A stretch of DNA of 64,000 bases from Burkholderia pyrrocinia (GTDB lineage Bacteria > Pseudomonadota > Gammaproteobacteria > Burkholderiales > Burkholderiaceae): NCBI RefSeq assembly GCF_022809715.1, contig NZ_CP094460.1, positions 1,488,001 to 1,552,000 of the forward strand, written 5' to 3'. The notes under the pieces are model-generated. The model did no database searches. It saw only the letters and a list, made by a program, of their open reading frames with translations, and was not told where the DNA came from. Below are positions 26,954 through 36,776 of this stretch, piece by piece. Every line of letters starts with the position of its first letter. Position 1 is the stretch's first letter. The position numbers and the translations under genes were made by a program.

Positions 26954-29016
26954 TCAGAAATCCTTCACGAGACGCAGCGAGTCGTAGATCGCGCCGTGGA
27001 CGTTGTGCATCGAGATGCAGTCGCCGACACGGAACAGCAGGAAACGGCCGTTGCCGAGTTCTTCCGACAGGCACGGCTGCGGCTCGGCCGCGAACAGCGT
27101 GTGCGGATCGATCTGGCCGCGGTTCAGCGATTCCGGCTTGAGCTTCCAGTACAGCTCGTCGTTCGGCGACGAACCGTTCTCGATCACCACCGGTCGACCG
27201 CACGCTCTTCCAGTTCTTCCGTGTACTCGTTGCGCAGCACGGCGATCTTCTTGCCGTCTTCTTCATAGACGCGGTCGAGCATCGTGTTCGGCGTCGGGAT
27301 CACGCCGAGCGCGTACAGGCGGCGATAGAAGATCGGGAACGTCGTGCCGCCGCAATCGTCGGCCACCTTCACGTCCGGCGTGACGACCTCGACCTTCGAG
27401 CCGCGGCTCGCCATGAAGTCGGCCACGCCCGCGCCCGCATGGGTGCTCACGCCGTCGAACAGCAGCACGTTCTGCTTCGGCTCGACCTTGCCGGTCAGGA
27501 TGTCCCACGAGCTGACGGCCAGGCCTTCGGCCACGCCCCAACCGGGCACCTGCCACGTGAAGCTCGAACCGCCCGTCGCGAGCACGACGATGTCCGGCTT
27601 CTCGGCCATGATCATCTTCTCGTCGGCGGCGACGCCCAAGCGGCGGTCGACGCCCAGGCGCTTGGTTTCCATGTCGAACCAGCGGATGATCCCCGACATC
27701 TGTTCGCGCTGCGGCGCCTTCGCGGCGATCATCACCTGACCGCCCACTTCCGCGTTCTTCTCGAACAGCACGACGTCGTGGCCGCGCAGCTTCGCGACGC
27801 GCGCCGCCTCCAGGCCCGCCGGGCCGGCGCCCACCACCACCACCTTGCGCTTCGGGCCGCGCGACTTCTCGATGATGTGCGGCATCGTCGCTTCGCGCGA
27901 CGTCGCGGCGTTTTGAATGCACAGCACGTCGAGGCCGTTGTACTGGCGGTCGATACAGTAGTTCGCGCCGACACACTGCTTGATTTCGTCCTCGCGGCCG
28001 TCGCGGATCTTGATCACCATGTGCGGATCGGCGATCTGCGCGCGCGTCATGCCGACCAGGTCGATCATGCCGTTCGCGAGCAGGCGCTCGGCCTGGCCCG
28101 CATCGCGGATGCTTTGCGCGTGCATCACCGGAATCTTCACGACCGACTTGATGCCGGCCGCGAGGTGCACGAACGGCTCCGGCGGCAATGCCATCGGCGG
28201 CATGCAGTTGGCGATCGTGTTGTGCGTGTCGCCGCCCGAGCCGACCACGCTCAGGTAGTCGATCAGGCCCGTCTCCGACATCGCCTGCGCGATTTCCTTC
28301 AGCGCTTCGTGATCGAGGCCGTCCTCGTGGAATTCGTCGCCGCACATGCGCAGGCCGACGCAGAAATCCTTGCCGACCGCCTCGCGCACCGCCGTCAGCA
28401 CCTCGATGCCGAAACGCAGGCGGTTCTCCAGGCTACCGCCCCATTCGTCGGTGCGGTGGTTCGAGCGCTTGCTCCAGAACTGGTCGATCAGGTGCTGGTG
28501 AGCGGCCGAGATTTCGATGCCGTCCATGCCCGCGGCCTTCACGCGCTTCGCGGCTGCAGCGAAATCGCCGATGATGCGGCGGATTTCCTCGATCTCGATG
28601 ATCTTCGCGTTGCCGCGGTGCACCGGCTCGCGCACGCCCGACGGCGACATCAGGTGCGGCCAGTGCTCGCCGTGGAACGACGAGCGGCGGCCCATGTGCG
28701 TCGCCTGGATCATGATCTTCGCGCCGTGCTTGTGCATCGTGTCGGCAAGACGCGTGAGCGGATCGATGATCTTGTCGTTCGACAGGTTCACCGATTTCCA
28801 CCAGCCCTGCGGGCTGTCGATCGACACCGGGCTCGACCCGCCGCAGATCGCGAGGCCGACGCCACCCTTCGCCTTTTCTTCGTAGTACCGGATATAGCGG
28901 TCGCCCGGCAGGCCGCCCGGCTCGGCATACACCTCGGCGTGCGCGGTGCTGACGATCCGGTTGCGCAGCGTCAGCTGGTTCAGCTGCATGGGTTTGAACA
29001 GGTGGGGATAACGCAT
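26954..29016 (-). pseudogene. dgcA: Dimethylglycine dehydrogenase catalytic subunit, frameshifted
   Basis: DgcA is an Old-Yellow-Enzyme/trimethylamine-dehydrogenase-type flavoprotein of about 685 residues that demethylates dimethylglycine to sarcosine. From 29016 the frame encodes the FMN barrel, the iron-sulfur region QCVGANYC...LCIQN and the FAD-binding VVVVGAGPAGLEAARVA, but it stops at 27184 after RAVDRW. The missing C-terminus (VIENGSSPNDELYWKLK to YDSLRLVKDF) is intact in the next frame, 27190-26954. One base is missing near 27190-27194: restoring it gives VDR-VVIENG as in other DgcA proteins. So 610 of about 688 residues are read. This is either a sequencing error, a recent mutation or a recoding site; the rest of the gene shows no decay. 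Confidence 0.85.
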
Positions 29017-29084
29017 CGCTGGCGACCTCTGGCGTTCGAATGTCTCGTGTTGCAGGTGTTGTTCGGTGTCGGTGAATCAGTGCA

Positions 29085-29618
29085 TCAATGCGCGATCGGC
29101 GACACTTCGAAGACGCAGTGGTCGTGATGCTCGGCCGCGCACTGCACCTCCTTCGATTGCGCGCGCGGCGCGCCCTTGCCTTCCGGCGTCGTGTCGTTGA
29201 CCCAGTCCATCGCACCGGCGAACCAGCCGGCGAACATGTAGCAGAGCTTGCCTTCCTTGCCCGGCTGCTGGAGCACGAACGACGAGTGGCGCAGCTCGAT
29301 CTTCGCGCGCGCGCTGGCCGGATCGGCCTCGATGATCGAGAACAGGCCCCAGCCGCGCTGCGACAGGCGCTTCAGGTAGTGCTCGAACACGGCCATGCCG
29401 GTCAGGCCGTGCAGCTTCGCTTCCTTGTCGCACCAGTGGTATGCGGACTTGTAGCCGGCCTTGTAGAGGATCTCGGCATACGCTTCGACGCCGAGCGCTT
29501 CCTCGACCGCGACGTGGTTGTTCGTGAAGAAGTGGCGCGGCACGTACAGCATCGGCAGCGCGTCGGTGGTCCAGACGCCGGTATCGGGATCGACGTTGAT
29601 CGGCAGTTGCGGTTGCAT
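29085..29618 (-). CDS. DUF5943/4-vinyl-reductase-like protein of the betaine operon
   Basis: This 177-residue soluble protein corresponds in position and length to the small conserved gene beside dgcA in Pseudomonas. It contains LPMLYVPRHFFTNNHVAVEE, WGLFSIIEADPASARAKIELRHSSFV and a C-terminal CAAEHHDHCVFEVSP, a Cys/His-rich end that resembles V4R (4-vinyl reductase) domains and might bind a metal or small ligand. The ATG at 29618 begins the conserved part; an upstream ATG at 29672 is less likely. Its biochemical role in dimethylglycine breakdown is unknown. Confidence 0.8.
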   Translation of the reverse strand: MQPQLPINVDPDTGVWTTDALPMLYVPRHFFTNNHVAVEEALGVEAYAEILYKAGYKSAYHWCDKEAKLHGLTGMAVFEHYLKRLSQRGWGLFSIIEADPASARAKIELRHSSFVLQQPGKEGKLCYMFAGWFAGAMDWVNDTTPEGKGAPRAQSKEVQCAAEHHDHCVFEVSPIAH

Positions 29619-29758
29619 CGTGGTGACTCCGTGAGGAAAATGGCCGCGCGTCTCGGCGCGCAGGCATGACATCGTCCGCGTGCCCGCGCGGCTTGCGCGG
29701 GCACGTCCCGATTCTTTTTAGTGTTGAAGCTCTGGAGCTGGTCCGCCCGGCGTGGCGC

Positions 29759-30730
<972 letters not shown>

Positions 30731-30763
30731 ATCTGCCTCTCGCTTGAGTCTTGTCGGTGTCGA

Positions 30764-32038
<1,275 letters not shown>

Positions 32039-32485
32039 AGTGCGTCCGTGACGAAGAATAAAGGGCTGAAACCGAAGCTCAAGGCCCGCCCTGCCTGGGT
32101 TTCCTGCTTGTCCAGTGCAAGGCTGCCGACGGCTCTATTCTTGTCGTTCGGATTTTCGGCGGATTGATGAATTTAGACGCGTTCTTTGCCTTTTCCGCCA
32201 TGTGCGTCCGTTTTATACAAGTGACCGGTCGTGCTTTTTCGGATGACCGATGAAATTCGCGGCGCCCGTTCACCTATGAACAGGCACATCGGCGGTGCCA
32301 CCGCCGCCCGGCGCAGGTGCAACGCGTCACGGGTTCGGTGCAGTGCAGCATGCCTTTGAGCCAAATCAACGAAAGCGGCTAGGGTTTAGCCGTATGGCAC
32401 GCTTGTTGCACTCGCTCACACAATATCGCAGCCCGATCCGTGCTCTCCGGGCATAAAGCTATTAGAGATTCAAGGAACGCTCCCC
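32039..32485. other. Divergent control region of glyA operon and gbdR
   Basis: This 447-base stretch separates two divergent promoters and has no gene. It contains the sigma-54 promoter at 32395-32410 on the gbdR side. The GbdR binding site for the betaine operon should lie on the glyA side, but I could not identify it by eye. Confidence 0.7.
32395..32410 (+). promoter_or_regulatory. Sigma-54 promoter (-24/-12) upstream of gbdR
   Basis: TGGCAC (32395-32400), a 5-base spacer and TTGCA (32406-32410) match the RpoN consensus TGGCAC-N5-TTGCW exactly. The element is on the plus strand about 75 bases before the gbdR ATG, so the transcript would start near 32422. It predicts activation of gbdR by a sigma-54 enhancer-binding protein such as NtrC or CbrB. 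Confidence 0.85.
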
Positions 32486-33511
32486 ATGTCGCCCGACCGC
32501 ACAGCGTCGCTGTCTCACTTCGCGTTCATGCCTTTACCGAACTTCACGATGATCGCGTTCACCAATGCGATCGAGGTGCTTCGGATGGCGAACTATCTGA
32601 GCGGCCAGCCGCTCTACCGCTGGTCGGTGATCAGCCCGGAAGGCGGCCCTGTCACGGCGAGCAACGGCCTCACGGTCGACACGGGCCCGGCCGAATGCGT
32701 CGGGCAGCCCGACATCGTGTTCGTATGCGGCGGCGTCGACGTGCAGCGCGCGACCACGCCCGCCCATCTGTCGTCGCTGCGCCGCTTCGCGCGCATGGGG
32801 CTGCCGCTCGGCAGCCTGTGCACGGGCACCTATGCGCTCGCGAAGTCGGGGCTGCTCGCGGGCTACGCTTGCGCGATCCACTGGGAGAACATGTCGGCGC
32901 TGAAGGAAGAGTTTCCGGATACGCGCTTCCTGAAGGAACTGTTCGTGATCGACCGCGACCGCATCACGTGCACGGGCGGCGTCGCGCCGCTCGACATGAT
33001 GCTGAACCTGATCGCCGCGCGCGTGGGCACCGCGCGCGTCACGCAGATCGCCGAGCAGTTCATCGTCGAACACGTGCGCGACACGAGCGCGCAGCAACGC
33101 ATGCCGCTCGTCGCGCGCCTCGGCTCGGCGAACAAGTCGCTGTTCGAAGTGATCTCTCTGATGGAGAACAACATCGAGGAGCCGCTGTCTCGCGAGGAGC
33201 TCGCGCGACTCGCGAACATGTCGCAGCGGCAATTGCAGCGGCTGTTCCGCGAACATCTCGGGATGACGCCGACGCACTACTACCTGACGCTGCGGCTGCG
33301 CCGCGCGCGCGAGCTGCTGCTGCAGACCGACATGTCGATCATGCACATCACGATGGCGTGCGGCTTCCAGTCGGCGTGCCACTTCAGCAAGAGCTATCGT
33401 GACTCGTTCGGCGTCGCGCCGACGAGGGAGCGCCGCAAGCAGGTTGCGCCGCTTTCGCAGGGTTCGGGGAGCGCCGCGCCGGCGTTTCCGACGCATGTGC
33501 TGCATGCGTGA
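32486..33511 (+). CDS. gbdR: GlxA-type AraC-family regulator of glycine betaine catabolism
   Basis: This 341-residue regulator has an N-terminal DJ-1/PfpI-like sensor domain (about 1-190) with FVCGGVDVQ and GSLCTGTYALAKSGLLAG, and a C-terminal AraC double HTH (about 225-325) with REELARLANMSQRQLQRLF and IMHITMACGFQSACHFSKSYR. GbdR in Pseudomonas binds betaine or dimethylglycine and activates the gbc, dgc, glyA and sox genes. Position, divergence from glyA and sequence type agree with that role. The gene is preceded by a sigma-54 promoter and followed by a strong terminator. Confidence 0.92.
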   Translation: MSPDRTASLSHFAFMPLPNFTMIAFTNAIEVLRMANYLSGQPLYRWSVISPEGGPVTASNGLTVDTGPAECVGQPDIVFVCGGVDVQRATTPAHLSSLRRFARMGLPLGSLCTGTYALAKSGLLAGYACAIHWENMSALKEEFPDTRFLKELFVIDRDRITCTGGVAPLDMMLNLIAARVGTARVTQIAEQFIVEHVRDTSAQQRMPLVARLGSANKSLFEVISLMENNIEEPLSREELARLANMSQRQLQRLFREHLGMTPTHYYLTLRLRRARELLLQTDMSIMHITMACGFQSACHFSKSYRDSFGVAPTRERRKQVAPLSQGSGSAAPAFPTHVLHA

Positions 33512-33554
33512 AGCGCGCGCTGCGCCGTAAACGATCATGCGGTCGTGAATCCTG

Positions 33555-33588
33555 ATGCCGTTCAGTTAATCAACTGAACGGCATTTTC
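33555..33588 (+). terminator. Intrinsic terminator after gbdR
   Basis: A 13-bp perfect stem (33555-33567 with 33572-33584, loop AATC) is followed by a T-rich tail. It lies 44 bases past the gbdR stop and ends that single-gene unit. Confidence 0.9.
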
Positions 33589-34217
33589 GTTTGAGAGAAG
33601 GCGTTCTCCGGAGATCCGGGCGGCGCCGATCCGCGTCGCCCGTCCAAGCCCGGAAATTTCCGAAAGCAGAAATTCCGCGACCATCACCTGATCGCATACA
33701 CCATCGCCCGGCGCGACGACAGGCGCAATCACATCGGCCATGCGTTCGCAGTCCGCTTGGAGTCGCAACCTCTCTGGCATCGAGCGCAGCGCGAACCTCG
33801 ATTGAGTTAACAGGTCACAACGCCATCACGACCGCGTTGCGCATGCCGTTGGCTACGATTGATTCGTCGATGCGGCGCAGCGTGTCCATTTCCAGGTCGT
33901 CGCAGTCGCCGCCGATCCATTCCGCCGCACACGCTGAATATCAAGTCCCCAATGCGTTTCGTCGGCGCTCCATGAACCAAGTTGCAGCCACTTGTGGACA
34001 TGCAGTGCCGACAGCAAACGATCAGATCCGAGATTGCGACATACCGTCCCGTTCGGTTCACGGACGTCCATACTCGATCGATCGTTCATCCTTCACCTCG
34101 GCATTGCCTACCGTCAATTCATCTTGGTTTTAGTCGCATTCCTAACGATAAATCATACTCGTCCTATATACAAACCAATCGTTACCGGCGACCTTCCATA
34201 GCTCGTTCATACATAAG
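33589..34217. other. Gene-poor border of the PAAR/metallopeptidase module
   Basis: No intact gene is supported in these 629 bases. On the minus strand at about 33820-34080 two frames together read like a broken protein: HVHKWLQLGSWSADETHWG in one, and DDLEMDTLRRIDESIVANG with a stop near 33820 in another. This is best seen as a decayed gene end. GC content falls towards the module that follows. Confidence 0.45.
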
Positions 34218-34892
34218 ATGTCCGAGCCTATGACAGGAAAAGAACACGCCGATTGTCCGTATTTTCTTCACTCTTCGATCCCGATTTACGCGATGGTGCA
34301 GCAGCTACACACCGCGCAGATCCGTTCGCCCGATGCAACCGATCCAATGCATAGCGGCAAAATGCAAATGATCTGCACTGGCGATCCGTTCATTTGCACA
34401 TACCTTTCGCCTCTTGACGCAGTCATGGGCTCCCGGGCACTCGTGCGCGGCGACGATCACTTTTGGCCGATCGATTTCCGGCAAGTCGATACCCGTCGCT
34501 TTATGAAACAGCATGGCCGACTGTCGGTCGCCGTGAACTATGCCTATGGAGCGACCGAGGGTCGCTTGGTGGTTTCCGATGCGGGTCATCCGCTAATGGC
34601 CTACACGTCTGCATCCTTCGATGTACCGGTCGAACATCGCGACCACTTCACTATCCACTTCCCCGATAGCGTGGTCGAACGCATCGAAACAGCGTATCTA
34701 CGGGCCGGACTATCCGGGTTCAGCGAGACGCTTGACGCAATGGATACGTGGACCGCTGATCAGATAGCCGATGCAGAGGCCGAAGCACTGGCACATATGC
34801 CATCGACCATCGCTGTTGAAGGCGCTGCAATCGATCAATACGCGATCTATGACCCCGAGTCAGCCGATTGGATCTTTACCAACTTCGATTAA
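34218..34892 (+). CDS. Hypothetical protein, first gene of PAAR/metallopeptidase module
   Basis: This 224-residue protein with no signal peptide or membrane segment is not recognised. It is rich in His, Asp and Tyr and has an N-terminal MQMICTGDPFICTYLSP segment, a middle GRLSVAVNYAYGATEGRLVV that looks beta-stranded, and an acidic helix with DQIADAEAEALAHMPS. The stop is 10 bases before the PAAR gene, so it is probably co-transcribed. By position it could be a chaperone/adaptor for loading the PAAR tip or a second cargo protein. There is no strong ribosome-binding site at 34218; an in-frame ATG lies at 34230. GC is lower than the surroundings. Confidence 0.6.
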   Translation: MSEPMTGKEHADCPYFLHSSIPIYAMVQQLHTAQIRSPDATDPMHSGKMQMICTGDPFICTYLSPLDAVMGSRALVRGDDHFWPIDFRQVDTRRFMKQHGRLSVAVNYAYGATEGRLVVSDAGHPLMAYTSASFDVPVEHRDHFTIHFPDSVVERIETAYLRAGLSGFSETLDAMDTWTADQIADAEAEALAHMPSTIAVEGAAIDQYAIYDPESADWIFTNFD

Positions 34893-34902
34893 GGAAACGA
34901 CC

Positions 34903-35439
34903 ATGAGCCGACGAGCAGTCAGGAACGGCGACCCGACGACAACAGGCGGCGTCGTCATCGCCGTTACGTCAACGATGTTCAATCACGGCAAACAGGTCGC
35001 CCAGGATGGCGACAAGGCGACATGCGGAAATTGCGAGGGGACATTCCCGATAGTGGGCGGTGCGCAGCGCATGATTCATCACGGGCGACGTGTTGCTCTC
35101 GAGGGTGACGCCGTACTCTGTCCATGCGGGCAAAACCGACTGATCGCGGGTAGCGACAGCACGATCTTCTACGGGGGCGACGGCGGCCATAATGCGGCGA
35201 ATCCGTTCGCCGCCCGTTCGACATACGCTCCCACGAGACACGCGCCTGGGTCGGGCATCCATGACGATCAGTTCGTGATCCGCGACGTGCGGACAAAGCA
35301 GCCGTTAAGCAACGTGCGCTATTGGATCAAGGATCGATCCGGGACCGTGCTTGCGTCCGGCGTGAGTGATCGGCACGGTTGTACCGCGCGCGTGCAGACC
35401 GAATACGCGCAGACTTTGAAGCTTGTAATCGAGGATTGA
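34903..35439 (+). CDS. PAAR-domain type VI spike-tip protein with C-terminal beta-sandwich
   Basis: The 178-residue protein has an N-terminal PAAR domain (about 1-95): AVRNGDPTTTGGVVIAV, then paired CGNCEG and CPCGQN motifs, and repeated short beta segments such as IHHGRRVALEGD. PAAR proteins sharpen the VgrG spike of type VI secretion systems and carry effectors. The tail (about 110-178: DDQFVIRDVRTKQPLSNVRY, DRSGTVLASGVSDRHGCT) looks like a transthyretin-type beta-sandwich, a fold often used to bind a separate cargo. Start at 34903 follows AAGGAAACGACC. It lies 4 bases before the metallopeptidase gene, making that protein the likely cargo. No VgrG gene is next to it. Confidence 0.82.
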   Translation: MSRRAVRNGDPTTTGGVVIAVTSTMFNHGKQVAQDGDKATCGNCEGTFPIVGGAQRMIHHGRRVALEGDAVLCPCGQNRLIAGSDSTIFYGGDGGHNAANPFAARSTYAPTRHAPGSGIHDDQFVIRDVRTKQPLSNVRYWIKDRSGTVLASGVSDRHGCTARVQTEYAQTLKLVIED

Positions 35440-35443
35440 GAAG

Positions 35444-36091
35444 ATGGGGAACCAAACTACCGTTGCCGAGACAACGACAAACACCATCGCCGGATCGCAG
35501 CAATTCGCCGACGTTGACTTGCGGCCGATCTGCGAAAACATGACCAACTCGGAATTCCGCAAGATGTTTACAGTGGCACAAGGGCGTGCGGTCGATCGAT
35601 TGACGATTCGCATCGCAGATTTGAAAAAGTGGTCAAAGAACGACAAGGATCGCGTGTTCAAGTGGTTCGGTCGAGACGACGAGAGAACGCGAATGCACTT
35701 GCTCACTGGCTTAACGAAGGTGCTTGGCATAGTTCGAGCATTCGACGAAAACAACGTCGTCCGCAGCGGCAGTGATGGCGATCTGGCGACGGGTTGCACG
35801 CCACATCCCCGCGGAACAGCCAATGAAGCCGCTCACGTGTGCGCGCCGGACACTGCGACACATACGATCGCGATCAGCGCACGATTCTGCACGATGCGCC
35901 CGTGGTCTGCGAATGCGGATTCTCACGTATCAACTATCATTCACGAAGCAACCCATTTCCACGACACGATGTCGTCAACCGATGACGAATACACGATTAC
36001 CCCGTTGCTCCCCGGTTGGGGGCAATCAAATCCTGACTTGGCAATCAACAACGCCGACAGCATCGCGGGGTACGTCGTTGACATTGACTAA
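35444..36091 (+). CDS. Aspzincin (M35-like) zinc metallopeptidase, probable type VI effector
   Basis: The 215-residue protein has no signal peptide. The C-terminal half holds HEATH (residues 167-171) followed by STDDEY (178-183), matching the aspzincin pattern HExxH...GTxDxxY, where the Asp (Asp180) is the third zinc ligand and the Tyr helps catalysis. This is the deuterolysin/peptidyl-Lys metallopeptidase (M35-like) family. The N-terminal half is helical and probably supplies the active-site cap or the loading surface. Four cysteines are scattered (ICEN, TGCT, HVCA, RFCT) and could form disulfides in the target periplasm. Placement directly after a PAAR gene and before an exported partner suggests a delivered antibacterial protease; this is inference. 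Confidence 0.78.
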   Translation: MGNQTTVAETTTNTIAGSQQFADVDLRPICENMTNSEFRKMFTVAQGRAVDRLTIRIADLKKWSKNDKDRVFKWFGRDDERTRMHLLTGLTKVLGIVRAFDENNVVRSGSDGDLATGCTPHPRGTANEAAHVCAPDTATHTIAISARFCTMRPWSANADSHVSTIIHEATHFHDTMSSTDDEYTITPLLPGWGQSNPDLAINNADSIAGYVVDID

Positions 36092-36542
36092 ATTGCTAAC
36101 TGCCGTCGCGCTCGCGTTGAGCTGCGCACATACGGCATTCGCGTGCGATGGTCCATCGAACTTGCCCGGCTGGGATTTTGATGTTCGATTCGACAATGAT
36201 TCGAGTGACCTATCTATCGCCGAACTGGCGAAGCTGTCGGTGTGGTCAGCCGATATGCGCAATCGCTTTTCCATTGCCGATGTGGTCTCGGTTGTCGGTT
36301 TGGCGGAACCGACGGAGAAAGACCCGAAAGTCCTTGCTCAACGACGTGCAGCGAATGTCAAGGACGCATTGGATCAATTTTCGGTTCGAGGCGAACGAAA
36401 TTCCGTTATCGCGCGAATCTACAAATTGCCGTTTCCCGCCAGCGAGTTTGACGATACCGGGCGGCGCGTCGAGATCACGTTCGGCCCCGGGTGTCCTAAT
36501 CACTGTTGCCCGAACCTAAACCCGATACCTAAGACGCACTGA
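36084..36542 (+). CDS. Exported OmpA-like domain protein, candidate immunity protein
   Basis: The 152-residue protein begins with a TTG at 36084, overlapping the metallopeptidase stop by 8 bases. This start gives a clean signal peptide, TKLLTAVALALSCAHTAFA, ending before CDGPS. The mature part resembles the OmpA C-terminal fold: VRFDNDSSDLSIAELAKL, a helix, VSVVGLAEPTEKDPKVLAQR-type loop, and RRVEITF. Extra Cys residues lie in the first and last segments (ACDG; CPNHCCPN). Periplasmic location and overlap with a toxin-like peptidase make it a good candidate for the cognate immunity protein. An alternative is a lipoprotein-like envelope protein without relation to the toxin. Confidence 0.7.
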   Translation: MTKLLTAVALALSCAHTAFACDGPSNLPGWDFDVRFDNDSSDLSIAELAKLSVWSADMRNRFSIADVVSVVGLAEPTEKDPKVLAQRRAANVKDALDQFSVRGERNSVIARIYKLPFPASEFDDTGRRVEITFGPGCPNHCCPNLNPIPKTH

Positions 36543-36561
36543 CGTTACACGACGCAATTAC

Positions 36562-36582
36562 CGGCCCGCGCAAAGCGGGCCG
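36562..36582 (+). terminator. Hairpin after the PAAR/metallopeptidase module
   Basis: An 8-bp GC-rich stem (36562-36569 with 36575-36582) lies 20 bases after the last stop. It is followed by CGTCGTCTTCC rather than a clean T-run, so terminator function is probable but not certain. Confidence 0.5.
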
Positions 36583-36776
36583 TCGTCTTCCTGCCGTTCC
36601 AGCGCCTTCTCACGCGTCTCTCCTCGTCCTGCCAGCCTGGCTCCCGCGATTGACGGAATGCACACCCATCGATTTCCCGAAATATCGCGATACCGAAATC
36701 TGCTACGTATCAACGATCGCCGCAGCAATGGGGGCGACACTCTACCGAGACATTGAAGGCCGCATCCGGCTCGCGC

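Noticed and set aside
32039..32485. A glycine riboswitch in front of glyA
   Set aside because: No paired-aptamer pattern could be recognised; control by GbdR explains the arrangement.
33562..33780. A 72-residue minus-strand frame
   Set aside because: It begins in featureless sequence and its end overlaps the gbdR terminator; no ribosome-binding site or family pattern.
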